64,000 nucleotides of DNA from Pilaira anomala (Eukaryota > Mucoromycota > Mucoromycetes > Mucorales > Mucoraceae), in the NCBI GenBank assembly GCA_025716855.1, contig JAIXMQ010000024.1, forward strand, positions 186,001-250,000. The letters run 5' to 3'. A program made the translations under genes and the position numbers. The notes beneath the pieces were generated by a model. That model did no database searches, was not told where the DNA came from, and worked only from the letters and a program-made list of their open reading frames with translations. How positions within the stretch are numbered: position 1 is the first letter of the stretch; every line of letters begins with the position of its first letter. Shown here piece by piece: positions 46,301 through 60,833 of the stretch.

Positions 46301-48415
46301 GTGGTAGATAAAAAACATCAATCTGTCTATATCTGGTCCATTGAAAAGTTCTTGGCACGTTTTAGATATCTTCATGGCGCTTATTATGCTTCTGATTCAA
46401 AGAAACATATCAAAGGAGAAGACCTTTATTTTGATTCGGTTACACCTTCTTATGTCTTGGCTGGTTTGGCGACTGTTCCTCTTCGTAATTTGGCTACTCA
46501 AGTACCGGTTGAAAGTACAGTGGCCGTGCATTGTAGTAACACAAGTCGGTTGATGGGTACCTTACGTGTCTTGATTGCACCGATTGCGCGTTCAGTAAGA
46601 CATCCTTATCGTCCCGATGAGATGACTGCTGAAGAAACAACACCTATCGTCGATGATGAAGATCCAAGAAGTTTATTACATGTGGGTCAACAACTTGTAT
46701 TTGAAATCTCGGTGATTGAATTAAGAGGATTCGACCCCAAGCAATTTACACATGTTCATGCACAATTTCATCTTTCTACGTTTGGTAATAACTTGGATGG
46801 TGTATTTGCAGCGGATCCTGTTGAATATAAAAAGCAAGAGCCTATCCTTTTCAATTATCATCAAACGTTATCGATGGCGATTACAGAAGATATACTTCAT
46901 ATCATTCAAACAAAAGATATCACGTTCCAGATCTATGCTAAACCCAACAAGGATTATTTAGATAGTTTATCTCCTTTACCTCTTACGGTGGATGCAGAGA
47001 TGACGGTTCCTACTAAATCTCAAGATGTGATTGCTCATATTCAAATTTGTGAAATTACCTCAGACGGTGATTATAAGCCTGTACCGGTTGAAACGATCTC
47101 GAGCAATAGTAATCATGATCATGTAGGTGCTGGTCAAGAGATCTTTTCGTTACAACAAGGTCAACAACGTCGTGTGATGATCTCACTTCATCATCAAGGC
47201 GAAGAGACCCGAGTGATGCCTTTACTTGAAAAGATTGTGGATATTCGTATTGGACAAATCCGATTAATGGATGGTAAAAATCGATTGATTGAACAACCCA
47301 ATGCCTCTACGGAAATGTCATTAAATTTGATTTCAAACACATCCACATCCAGTCAGATCACGGCTTATGGTGCTTGGGATAGTTCACTTCATGATACACT
47401 TCTATTAAATGCAGTAACACAAAATGCGCACAAGGTAGTATTAAGTTTAAGTTGGATGGTGAAGACGACCTCCGGTGAATGTATTCGATTTGAAAAGGAT
47501 GTTTTTGTTCATATCAAAGATCAAAACAAGGCAGCCAACATCAAGAAGAAATCGGCTAGTCCCAACAAACGAGGCTCGGTGATCTTGAATTTCTTTTCAC
47601 TCAAGTCAATTCAGATCAAGAGTCAGGTGACCTGTTTGTATTCATTAGAATGTAAACCTGAGATCTATAGTCAAATGCATGAGCTTCCTCAACAGACTTT
47701 ACCTGCTCATATCTTGGGAACGTATCATGCTCAAAGAGCGGTGATGAAAAAACGAACGCAAGCGGATCATATGCGATACACGGTCTTTTTGGTAGAACAA
47801 TTGGATCGTCTTTGTGATATGGAACGGGTTGAACCTATTTGTAAATCGACATTGGATGCTGAATCCGTCGTGAATATCTGGACAAAACAACAACGTACGA
47901 CAAAAGAACAAGTACCGGTGAGTAAACCCGTTGTTCAGAAATGGGTTACCAAAGTAAATCAAGTTATTATTCCGGCTGATGATTGCAAGTCTAAAAAGGC
48001 TTTCTTGTTACGTAAGAATGATGCTGACGGTAAAGAATGGGATAAATATTGGTGTTCATTAATGGGGTAAAGTACTTGTGTCATTTAAATTTGTGTATAC
48101 ACTGTTTGAAACTCATGTTGTTATTATTTATTTATATTAGAAATTACTTGTTCCTGTACCAAGATCAATATGAATTGAATGAAGTTGATGTTCTTCATAT
48201 CAAAAATGTACATAAAGTGGATAAAAATATCGAACCTATGGTAAAAAAAAAAAAAAGAAAGCTTATCATCCGTCTCTTTATTTTACTAACTTTTTTTCAA
48301 TTAGAAATCTAAAACCCTTTTCACAATTGATACCCTTTATAATTCTCATACTTTCCAAGCACCAGATAATGCTACGATGCTTGAATGGGTTTCTATAATT
48401 GATTCTATATGTTAA
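43372..48415 (+). CDS. Kinesin-3 motor (Unc104/KIF1 type), 1588 aa
   Basis: Plus-end microtubule motor for vesicles and early endosomes. Exons 43372-43426, 43483-43722, 43806-48066, 48141-48240 and 48305-48415 join in frame (1589 codons with stop). The motor domain starts at MSGNNIKVVVRCRPLN; it carries P-loop GQTGSGKSYSMMG (the preceding intron splits the Tyr codon), switch I NETSSRSHAVF and switch II VDLAGSERA. An FHA domain follows (GSIRLSGTNINENHCYFEN), then the conserved KIF1-type mid region and a C-terminal PH domain (KAFLLRKNDADGKEWDKYWC to ATMLEWVSIIDSIC) that binds phosphoinositide cargo membranes. Length and order match fungal Unc104-class kinesins. Confidence 0.96.
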
Positions 48416-48515
48416 CTTTTTTTTTATGCTATTATGCCTATTTTCTCAAAACCTTGTATTTTTTTAACATCTAACTTTTTTTTTTGATATTTATTATGCA
48501 ATTATTTCTTTTTAC

Positions 48516-48546
<31 letters not shown>

Positions 48547-48978
48547 ACACACATAGTCTTACAGACTCTCACTGTATTTCTTTTTTTATTATTTTATACC
48601 TTTTATTAATTATTATGCTAACCCTTTTTTTTTCTTCTTCTTCTAACTTCAGTATTTTAATTATTATTGTATAACCCTCATGCTATTCCCTTTTTTTTTT
48701 TTATTACTCTCTCTTTCTCTCTCTTCTCCTTCTCCTCCCAAAAAATAAATAATGTATAATTACTATCATTATTTGTTTTATTGTTTTTTATTATGCCAAT
48801 TATATGTATATGCTAAATTCTTTTGTTTTGTTTTTTTTGTTTTTTTAATTTTTTGTGGTTGAGATATGAGGCACATTTGATTTATTGGGAAGTGAGGCAT
48901 CCAATGCTTTACTAATCTATTGAAACACATGTTTAATACTAACAACACGAAAAAGAAAGTGTGTGTGATTAAAGAGCA
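48416..48978. other. Convergent intergenic region with (CT)n tracts
   Basis: It lies between two gene 3' ends. It holds (CT)n at 48516-48545 and 48709-48726, (TTC)n and T-runs. No gene or folded terminator is evident. Confidence 0.5.
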
Positions 48979-50494
48979 TTACAAGTAGTACCTTTTTTGA
49001 ATATCTGCTTCATCTGAGTCATCCAATTCTTGATTATAAAGATCCCCAGCTAATTTCTGTAAAAAAAAAAAAAAAAAAATTATGTAAGCAGCACAAAAAG
49101 GGTACATGTTGTACTTACTCTAATCTTTCTCTTCTTTTTTGTTTGTTCAACTACAGGTTCACTTTGATCATCTTCTTGACTTGGAGATTGAATTTGTACA
49201 CGAGTTTTTCTAGATACACTTTTTCTTTTTAGTAAGCTCGGATAAAAATATTTACTTTTATATATATATATATATATATATACCTTCGAGTAAGATATCT
49301 TGGTTCAGTTGGAATGTCCCACTAGATAAATTGGTTTGTGAAATGGTTATTTAATATAGTTTGATACTTACGTAACTGTTTGATTGAGCAGTAGTTGTTT
49401 CCTTTAATTTCCTGCCGCCTCTTTTCTTGGATAATGAGACTGGTGTTGTAGTTGATTTTGCATTGGTTGCCCTTCCGCTACTTTCCGACGTGTGTGATAA
49501 TAAGGCGCTGGGAACTCTTACTGAAATTTCATTTGTGGCTCTTGGTGAGATGAAAGGATCAGTACTACCACTACCACTTTTAATTCATTAGAGCGTGCTT
49601 TTTATTTTATTTTATTTTTTTTTTAAAAAAAAAGGGACTTTACCTTTGTTGGTGTAAATGACCAAGATATCTTAAAAGTGCTTCTCTTTCTGAATTCAAT
49701 GTCTGGCTATTTTCTGTACCTAAGTTTTGTGTTTCTGGCCTTTTTTTTTTTTTTTAAAAAAAAAAAGTAAGAATAAAATGGGGAGTGTATAAAGATTTTT
49801 TATATTCACTTACTCCTGATATTCTTCTTTACAATCTACAAGTATTTCCTGCATGTACATAATATTAGACAGGTGTGAGAGCATATTATACAATACCATG
49901 TATTTACTTTTGCATTTGTGCTTGTTTGAGAAGAAACAATGCCGTCAATAACGATCGGAGCTTTGTTGTTCATATATTTTTCAATCGCATCAAAGCATGA
50001 CTCCAAATCTTTTATTCTTTAATAAATAAATAAAATTAGATTTTCCGACATAAAAAAAAAAAAAGTGCCATACTTCTCATAAGCTAAATCAACACCGATT
50101 CGATTTGTTTTGGCCATAAGCTGAATGGAATGTAAAGCATGATAAGTATCGTTAGAGATGCAAGTATGATTTACATAGTCTTTTAAAACTGTCTTGACTT
50201 GACAAATTAAGTTTTGAAGTTGTTCACTTTGTGTAGACATATTTACTATAATACTTATGTGTTAGCTTGGGAATGGGTCTTATTCTATCATTGTAACTAA
50301 CTACTTTACATATTTTAGATCGATACTCTTCAGAACACCAGTTCTTTAAGCTAGATAAATCGAGTCTCAATTCGGTTTGAGTTTGTCTGAGTGATTCTAA
50401 TTCAGATAAATATCTTTCTTGTTCGTTACAAAGATTTTGAATCTGGCTCATAACTATAGATATATAATTTCAATAAATATCTGATATACAGAAG

Positions 50495-50525
<31 letters not shown>

Positions 50526-51928
50526 TTACATGTTTCCTCTGAAATCTCTCTTTGTTCTTTATCGCTTAACATAGTTTCAGTTAGCTTTAAAAATTCTTTT
50601 GATGAAGATTCCTTATATTCCTGAGCCTCCTCTAACAATCTTTTTATTTTTAACATAACAAATTGAAATCTTTCTAGCCCTGATTCGATTATATCAACTC
50701 TATAATGTAAAAAAAAAAAAAAACAATAGTAATTTTTTTTTTTCATCTGTCAAAACAAACCAGATTTAGTTACCTTTGTTTTACACGCATATGCTCTGCT
50801 ATATTATGTTCCAAAAGTTTTGCACCTAGCTCTGTGTTCTTCTCAAGTTCCTCGATCTTGGATTGTTGTTGAATTATTTGGGACTCTTGCTCTGATAATC
50901 TAAAATTTTGATTTGATACGATATCTTGCAATTCCTTATTTTTTGTATTCGCTTCTGCATTTTCTTTTTTCATGATTTCAAAACGCTTTTTATAGTTTAG
51001 AGTAATTAATTCAATTGTGTTATCCTCTAAATCATGAACATTGCTTTCTACAGGCTCGTCTTTTACGTCAACTAAAGGTGTAGGGTCTCGTGGAGAAGCA
51101 GCACGTGATGAATATGGTGTGTTTACTGCTGAAATGGGACGCACTGAACTGGGAAGTACTGAACTGGGACGTACTGTATTATTTCTCTGTAATGCTTTTC
51201 CTTTATCTGGGCTGGATGGGCTTTCGTTCGTAATAGCAGGGCGAGGAGTCCCAGAACGGGTTCTGCTTCGTGTTAATGGGGCCATTGGTATTGATATCTG
51301 TGAAATTATTTTAGTGTATTCCTACTAGAGACCAATTTGGTTCGTGTATTTACCTTGCCTAATTCTCTAACTGAAGTGGAAAGAAGTGATTTATCTACTT
51401 TGGCTATCAAATTTAACGTTTTTAGCTCAAATCGAAAAGAAGCAGAAAAATATATATACTACCCATCGGTCTTTCATCTTTCGAAACATTACTGGTGCCT
51501 TTACTACCAAAGTTTGACGAAAAGGGCATAGATAATGTAGATGATGATAATCCTCGACTTTTTTCGACTGTAGGTTCACTCATGTTGCTACCACTAGCTC
51601 GACTACTTCCAGTGATTGAAGGCAAGTGCATAGAAGGTCTACTAGGTGATGCTGAAGGTTTATTTCTTTCAGCTTTAGAGTCTTTATTTTTACTGAAAGA
51701 AAGTGCATGACTTGACGACAATTTTGATGGACCTGACGATATCTTATTTTATGAAAAAAAAAAGTCAATATTACATACAATAAAGATTGTAATTGCATTA
51801 TTTACTTTATCAGTATTAGTAGCAGACGTTCCTGATCTATTCTTTGGAGGGAGTGGTGCTTTAAACTGGCCACCTGTTATTTTATTTGGTTTATAAAAAA
51901 ACTCTAAAGCTTTATCTTCGTCAGACAT
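48979..51928 (-). CDS. Unknown coiled-coil protein with about a dozen exons
   Basis: From ATG 51928 (MSDEDKALEFFYKPNKITGG) several exons with clear splice sites read in order: a Ser/Pro-rich basic N-terminus; KTLNLIAKVDKSLLSTSVRE; another basic disordered part (PLTRSRTRSGTPRP); a long coiled coil (about 51010-50530: NYKKRFEIMKKENAEANTKN, QESQIIQQQSKIEELEKNTE and on); a helical region with LNGWC-like KNWCSEEYRSKIC; then a disordered tail with a basic KKKRKIR and the acidic end ELDDSDEADIQKRYYL. The layout suggests a nuclear scaffold or spindle/kinetochore-type protein, but no family motif is recognised. It ends tail-to-tail with the kinesin and begins 134 bp beyond the ELP3 stop. Exact exon borders in the 3' half are uncertain. 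Confidence 0.6.
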
Positions 51929-52062
51929 TTTTCTTGTGAAAAAAAAAAAATATGTAGAAAAGAAACAACTTCAATCATTTTTTTTTTTATTATTATTATT
52001 AAAATATATACATGAGATCTTATAATGCTGATAGATTTTGTTTTTTAATTTTTTTTTTTTTT

Positions 52063-54072
52063 TTACTCGAGCATTTTGGACATGTAAGGACCTATGATAA
52101 AATAAGATGAGTATAAATAAAATAAAATAAAATGTTTGTGACATATGTTTATCACTTACCATCCAAAGTATATCCAAGTTTAGCATAATAATCTCTTACG
52201 CCCACACCTGAAATAACACTCAACTTGACACTTCCATGTTCTTCTTTAGCAATACGTTCAGCTTCCTCCATTAACAAAGTACCAAAACCTTGATGTTGGA
52301 ACTTGGTAGGATCACGATCATGCATAGGTACAACGGAGCCATAAACATGAAGTTCTCTTACGATCGAAGTTGGCCCAGCATTGGTTAATTCAGGACGGAA
52401 AGTTTGTGCAGAACACTTTCTTAAACGCAATAAACCAACCAGGATATCTTGTTGAGGATCTTCATAAGATAAAAAGGTTTCCCAACCACCGTTAGCCACA
52501 TAATCACGACGAATGAGTTCCACTTGATCGGGTTTAATTTTTTGATGAATTTCCGTAATACCGACTTCACGTGTACGAACATCACGACATTCTGTACCTA
52601 AATCCTTCATACGGTTTAAAGCCAATTCACGTAAATTACCGTGCTCTACACCAGATGAAACAAGAGGCATAGGAATATCACGTTGAACACGATAAACACG
52701 AGTCCATGGAGGAACAAGTGCCAAGATACGTGCAACAAGATCAACTAATGCATTAGGTGTATAGTTTTGATATCTCTTGGTTCTCCAAAGTTCATATAAA
52801 CCAGTACCACGAATAACCAAAGTAGGATAAATCTTTAAACCATCCGATCTATAAGCAGGGTTTTCAAAGTATTCTTTGAATTGTTCCATATCTCTTTCCA
52901 TACCGACATTAGGTAAATCAGGCATCATATGTGCAACCACTTTGAAACCAGCATCCTTTGCCATATGAAAAGATTCAGTGACAGCCTTTACAGTATGACC
53001 TCTGTTTGTATCTCTAGCAACATCCTCATACACACTTTGAACACCCACTTCTAAACGAGTACAACCATATCTAAGCATTTGACTTAAATGAGGCTTTAAA
53101 CAATAATCTGGACGAGTTTCAATTGTGATACCAATACACTTGGTTTGAGATTGTTGAGAATATCTAACGGCTTCATCGAGATCGTTAGATGAATGACCTG
53201 AAAGAGCATCATGTAAATTTTGAATAAACCAGTTACGATATTCTTCGGATAAGGACATGAATGTACCGCCCATAAGAATGTATTCTACTTTATCTACGTT
53301 GTGACCTAAACTACGAAGTTGATCTACACGGCCACGCGCTTGTTCATAAGGATCGTAACGAGCACGAATGGCACGCATGGATGTAGGTTCATAACCTGTA
53401 TAGGATTGTGTTGAATATTCAAAATCGGAATCTGGGCCACCAGGACAATACCTATTATTTTTGATATCAATAATTTTGGTTTCATTATATAAATATATTT
53501 ATATACTTACACACAAATATTTCCTGTCATGGCAATATGAGGACAACGATGAGGTTTACACATAACAGCTACAACAGCAATCTATTCACAAAAAAAAAAG
53601 AGAGAGAATTGAACAAACCCTATACTCTAAAAGAAATAAAATAAAAAAAGTCTACTTACACCAGAAGCAGTACGAACAGGCTTTGCTTTCAACTTGGGAA
53701 GTAAAGCAGCTTTATGTTGTTCAGGGATAGCAGCAATAATTTCTACAAGCTTGGGTTGGTGTTGTAATTTGTTTCTACGAGAGGCTCTGTTCTTTAAGCC
53801 GTTCAAGTTGATATCCTTTCCTGCTTCAATAGCAGCTACAAGTTCAGCTACAATTTCTGAACAGGTACGAACCATAAGTTCAGCCTTTTATCGTTAAAAA
53901 TATTAGTTTGAGAAAATTGTCTGGAAGTATAGTTTAAGTTATTGTTTTTTTTTTTTTTTTAGTTTACCTGACTAGGTCCTCCTAAAATACAAAAAAAAAA
54001 AAAGTTAGTTGATACACTTTATGGTGTTGTTTATGATAAGATAGCTTTACCTTTCTTAGCTTTATTAGACAT
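52063..54072 (-). CDS. ELP3: Elongator complex catalytic subunit Elp3, 550 aa
   Basis: Radical-SAM/acetyltransferase subunit of Elongator that modifies wobble uridines of tRNAs (cm5U pathway). Six exons (54072-54051, 53981-53968, 53884-53660, 53581-53511, 53451-52160, 52091-52063) keep frame to 551 codons. The radical-SAM region contains [20 protein letters not shown] and then [20 protein letters not shown]; the cluster cysteines are split by an intron. [14 protein letters not shown] and the C-terminal GNAT domain ([45 protein letters not shown]) complete it. Exon 1 is 22 nt and exon 2 only 14 nt. Length matches yeast and human Elp3. Confidence 0.97.
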
Positions 54073-55856
54073 GAGATCTAGTTTATTGCAAGTGTTAAAA
54101 GAAGATAGTGTAAAAGTTGAAAAAGAAAGATTTTTTTTTGTATAGGTCCGTGACGGCCAATTCTATGTGCACCATACGATTGCTTTCTTTTTCAGCAAGT
54201 TAAAAATTGCATATTGTTATCACTTTTTTTGCCTATCGTTTACCGTTTTTACTACGCGATAGTTAAAACAAGTACATCAAGATAAGTGTTTAAAGCGAAA
54301 CATTGTACATATAGTAAGCATTACCGGCTTTACACGTATAGACATTTCTACTCTCTTGTCGTTCTCTATTCTTTGGCTTTCTCCTCTTCTCTGTTGTCTA
54401 AATTATTGTTATCAATGCATTCGCTAGACTTTCCTTGTCCGTCCTTTACACGGATAAGCTTTCCATACTGTCAGACTAGGGTTTGTTTTCCGTAAATGTT
54501 ACAGCCAATAACACAAAAATCATCACACAACGATTCCTTCTACTGATATTATCCTTTTTTTTTTTGGAAAAATTGGGGTTCCGATTATTCTACACGTCTT
54601 TTTTATTGAATAAAGCTCTTTTTAATTATTGAATCATATATGGAAAAGAAATACAGAGAGAAAAACATGGCGAAAGTATCATCAATATAGTTGGTTAATC
54701 GATATATATACCAAACAAAAGAATTGAAGCAGAATCATAATACAGCAAAGATCAAGTCTACAAAGAAGCTTTGTAATAGATAATCGCAGAAGCAATGTTG
54801 AAAGGGATCACCCGAGAAGATTTATATGCCCAGATTTCTAATTGCACTTTGGATACGCTTTGTGATGCAAAATATCAATTCCATTACACCCATGCTAGTT
54901 TAGCTTTATATAACAAGCTGTTTAATAAAAAAAGATCAAGTGGGTCCTATAAAATTAGATGACAGTGTACTAGAAAACCATTTGCTTTCGAAGTCGCGAT
55001 TCAACAGAAAGTTAATCCTTTACTATCTTTGTGTAGATACCTATAAGTTTTCTAGTTCACACGGAATGAATAAATAATTTTTATTTTACATAATCTTGCA
55101 TAATATTTGATATTACCTGTTATGTATAATTGACAAATAAATAAAACTGCTGTTTACGAATAGCTGGGTTCTGCATAACAACAGTTATACCCTCTACTGC
55201 GAAAATGGCACCGTCTTGTAAACCTCGTAATTTCCACTGAGCCATCTTGAAATAGTATAAGAAAAGAAGCACTTCTTGGCATAGGTATATATATATATAT
55301 ATATATAAAAAGGAAGTTATGCATTAAAACCAATGGTACAATCATGTTTGTTGGTAAATGACATATAAAATGTGGTCAATGTAACGTTTATTCCTTTAAT
55401 GCGATTATCAATATAATTTATCCCTCACAGTCCTTTGGTCTAATATTGTCGCCTGTTTGTCAAATAAGATTGATCAATCATTTTTTTAAAAATACATAAT
55501 AACTTAAGACCTCTGCTTTACGATTTCTCGAATAAACGTTTTTGTTCGATCATGTTTATGGCACCTTTGAAGATCTATAACTGTAAAAATAAGTTTTGCT
55601 TTGTTCGAACCACTTATTCGGACGGAGGTTTGTAAACATTTTGAGTTGTGTGATGTGATAGATAACTACCCCTCTTGTTGTCAACGTTATCCAGCTCATA
55701 AGGATGGAATGATTTGTTTCTTCAGTCTTTTAGTTTTTTAGTTTAGTAATTTCGGAGTGACTATGAAACACATAAAGGAAAAAAAAAGTTATAACAACCT
55801 CTTTCTCTTTCTCACTTTTTTTCTCTTTTTCTCTCTCTTTTTTTTTCTCTATTTAA
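54073..55856. other. 1.8-kb intergenic region with two short unassigned ORFs
   Basis: A plus-strand frame at 54795-54962 (MLKGITREDLYAQISNCTLD, 55 aa) and a minus-strand frame at 55245-55120 (MAQWKLRGLQDGAIFAVEGI, 41 aa) look protein-like, but no family or further exons were recognised. (AT)n at 55287-55307. The pyrimidine tract at 55797-55850 is the leader of the next gene. Confidence 0.4.
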
Positions 55857-57485
<1,629 letters not shown>

Positions 57486-58032
57486 TTTTCTTTTGAGTAT
57501 ATAAATAAAAATAAACTAATAAGAATCTATCCTATGCTTTGATTTAAAGCACACACTTTTAAACTTTTTGTAAAAACGTCCATACTAATACACACCGTTT
57601 TTCAAAAATCCTGAAGAAGTTGTTTTTTTATTGAACACTATAATTATTCAGAAAGAATTTTTAGCAAGCATTGTATTTCTATATACTTATTTTCCGCTTC
57701 ACGTAACTGTATCATTACAAAAATTGTACAGAAAAGACATTTTAACCAGAAAATCCAAATAAAGAAATTAAGTAAGTGGTATTCAATGGCTCTCATAGAT
57801 GTAAAGGGGGGAGGAGGGATATCCACATTTTTTAAGCACATTAGAGATTATCAATATTCGAAAAAAAAAAACTACAATAGTTGAATGATAGCTATAGTGA
57901 ACGAAGTGAATACAGCTTGTGCTAATCACCCATTATCTTCAATGTTTTCAACTTCACACAGCTTTCCTCAGCATATCACTATTGTTTAATATAAACAAAC
58001 TTTTAAAGAAAATAAAAAAAATAAACAATCAA
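57486..58032. other. Short intergenic region
   Basis: Between the stop at 57485 and the FAR1-like relic. AT-rich; I see no supported gene in it on either strand. Confidence 0.4.
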
Positions 58033-58490
58033 ATGTCGTTTCAAAACTATGAAACGTTTAAAGAACTCATCGTACAAGAAGATGAAATAATCATGACAGA
58101 TTTTTATGAATTTTTTGAAATTCAAGGAAAGAATATGACAGCGTTGAACATGCATTAAAGTTCGGATAGAAGGTCAACGTAGCATTTATTACGAGCAACT
58201 CGAACTTACCTCGTCAAAATCTTGTTTTGACCTGTAAGCATACAAAGATGCCTCGTTTAAAAGTACAGGATGCCCAGTTATTTCCACTTCCCCTGAATCC
58301 AATGATACTACCGAAAAAAAAAAGTATCATACGGATACCCGAAGGTCTGACTGTCCTTGTTATATCAAGTATGGAAAAAGGACCGTTCTGGAAAGATTGT
58401 AGTAAAGAAACATAATGGGAATCACAACCATCCAATTCCTAAATATCCTGCTACTTACCATATGTACAGAAAGCAACCTAAAAATGTTAT
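58033..58490 (+). pseudogene. FAR1/WRKY-GCM1-type zinc-finger relic
   Basis: Pieces in three frames read MSFQNYETFKELIVQEDEII, VRIEGQRSIYYEQLELTSSK, then TGCPVISTSPESNDTTEKKK, RRSDCPCYIKYGK and, after a one-base shift near 58373, KDRSGKIVVKKHNGNHNHPI. The C-P-C .. H-N-H spacing is that of the FAR1 DNA-binding domain found in MULE transposases and FAR1-like proteins. Stops at 58158 and the frameshift show that it is broken. No MULE transposase domain follows. Confidence 0.55.
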
Positions 58491-59284
58491 AGATATTATT
58501 TATATTTATTATTTAGGTTACGATAACACGTTAAAATGTAAATTAATAATTATTGTGAGTTATTATCTAATCGACACTACTTTATTTTCATACTATTATA
58601 TAAAAATTAAAATAAAATCCAGGGCTTTTTGCGTTTTTTGCAAGACGGTTAAACTAATACGTTTTGGTTGGCTAAAATAGGCTCTATGACAGTACTTTTG
58701 ATGCTTTTTCAATCATGTACAGATGTCATAAAAGCATTCAAATTATAATCAACCTTGTTTAGTGATATGAGTATCTGATTCACGACATATAGCTCAATTT
58801 ATGATTTATTGTCTAAAATTGTGATTCATTTGTCAATATACAGAGGGTTGGTTATTTCTTTCTATAAAATAATTTACATTAATTGTGTCACTTTCAAAGA
58901 TTTGTGTATTACGTCAAAATTTACAAAAAATGTTTAAAGAAATATTTTTTTTCCCGAAAACTACATTGGTCCATTGGATTATTACGTGTTGTGATTAAAT
59001 CAACACCTAGTGGTAGTTAAACTTTTTTTTTTTTTTTAGGCACAATATATGTGATAACTTTTATGTATCATATAGATTATATCTATGTTTAATTAAAAAA
59101 CTATATTTTGATAAAAACAATTACAAAAATTGAGTTTTATGAATCATTTTGTTACTTGCGAATGAAAATATTAATAAAAAAAAAAAAAAAAAGGGACTCT
59201 AAAAAATATATAAAAAAAGTTTAAATCATTATAATTGTAAAGTGTAATGTCCTCTGGGTGGAAGTATATAATCTGTACAAGTAA
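58491..59284. other. AT-rich intergenic region upstream of ILV5
   Basis: No supported gene. Contains T13 at 59024 and A18 near 59177. Confidence 0.45.
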
Positions 59285-59391
59285 TGACTCACACCAATCA
59301 GACAAGAGTTTGGTACGCTATGCATTGATCCAAGATTTCTTATCTTTTAGGTTTTATTGGCTCATCTCCTTTCTCCGATTCGATTATAAAA
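59285..59391 (+). promoter_or_regulatory. ILV5 promoter: Gcn4-type TGACTCA, CCAAT and TATA boxes
   Basis: TGACTCA at 59285-59291 is the consensus half-palindrome of Gcn4/CPC1, the general amino-acid control factor. A CCAAT box follows at 59294-59298 and an inverted one (ATTGG) at 59356-59360. TATAAAA lies at 59385-59391, 79 bp before the ATG at 59470. The order and distances suit a regulated biosynthetic promoter. Confidence 0.65.
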
Positions 59392-59469
59392 GCGAATAAA
59401 GTACAGCAGGTGTTAACTCGAATCTTTTGCTCTTACTTTTTTTTTTTAATTTACAACAACAAAAAAAAA

Positions 59470-60833
59470 ATGGCTTCTCGTGTATTCTCTACTGCCCTTC
59501 GCGCTGCTGCTCGCGCTACTGTCTCTCGTCCTTCAGTTGCTATTAGACCTATGTCTGTTTTAGCTAACACCATGAAGCGTACAGCTGTCAAGACTACCGT
59601 AAGTATATTATAATTTAAAAATATAGCGTCTTTTCTATAAAAACGCGACTAAAAAAAAAAAAAAAAAAAATTATAGATGACCACTCAAACTCGTACCATG
59701 AAGACTTTAAACTTTGGTGGATCAGAAGAAACTGTTTATGAACGTTCAGATGTTCCCAAGGAAAAGTTACTCGAGACATTCAAAGATGATACTATTGCCG
59801 TTCTCGGTTACGGTCCTCAAGGTCGTGGTCAAGCTTTAAACTTGCGTGATAACGGTGTTAATGTCATCATTGGTCAACGTGAAGGTAAGACTTACCAACA
59901 AGCCATTGAGGAAGGTTGGGTTCCTGGTAAGAACTTGTTCCCTGTTCTTGATGCTGTTGAGAAGGGTACTGTTGTCATGAACCTTTTATCAGATGCTTTC
60001 CAAAAGGAAATCTGGCCTCAAATGAAGCCTCTTTTGACTCCTGGTAAGACTCTTTATTTCTCTCATGGTTTCTCCATTGTCTATAAGGATCAAACACACA
60101 TTGAAGCACCTGAAGGTAAGAAAAAGTTTAAATATGAGAAAGAGAGTATGAAGTGAAACTAATATATATATATATATATATACATTTATATTAAATAGGT
60201 GTTGATGTTATTCTTGTTGCCCCTAAGGGATCCGGTTTCACTGTTCGTCGTCTTTTCCAAGAAGGCCGTGGTATTAACTCTTCATTTGCCGTATACAAGG
60301 ATGCTAGTGGTCATGCCAAGGAACGTACTATTGCTTTAGGTATCGGAATTGGATCTGGTTACATGTACGAAACCACATTTGAAAAGGAAGTCTACTCTGA
60401 TTTATTCGGTGAACGTGGTGTCTTGATGGGTGCCATTCAAGGTTTATTCCAAGCTCAATATGAAGTTTTGAGAGCTAATGGTCATTCACCCTCTGAAGCA
60501 TTCAATGAGACAGTTGAAGAAGCTACTCAATCTCTTTATCCTTTGATTGGTGAGAAGGGTATGGATTGGATGTACTCTAACTGTTCTACTACTGCTATGC
60601 GTGGTGCTCTCGATTGGTGGAAGCCTTTCCATGATGCTTCTAAGCCTGTCTTTGAACAACTCTATCAATCTGTTCGTGATGGTACTGAGACCGCTCGTTC
60701 TCTTGATCGTAACTCTCAACCTGATTACCGTGAAAAACTTGAAGAAGAACTCCGTGAAATTCGTGAATCTGAGATCTGGAGAACTGGTAAGACTGTTCGT
60801 CAACTTAGACCTGAAAATGCTGGCAAGAACTAG
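59470..60833 (+). CDS. ILV5: Ketol-acid reductoisomerase, mitochondrial, 400 aa
   Basis: Second enzyme of valine/isoleucine synthesis: NADPH- and Mg-dependent isomerisation and reduction of acetohydroxy acids. Exons 59470-59598, 59677-60115 and 60199-60833 join in frame to 401 codons. The N-terminus MASRVFSTALRAAARATVSR is a typical mitochondrial presequence, encoded largely by exon 1. The Rossmann motif is IAVLGYGPQGRGQALNLRDN. Substrate and metal residues follow in FSHGFSIVY, VDVILVAPKGSG, the D-L-F-G-E-R block (SDLFGERGVLMGAIQGLFQA) and MYSNCSTTAMRGALDW. Length is as in yeast Ilv5. Codon bias is strong. Confidence 0.97.
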
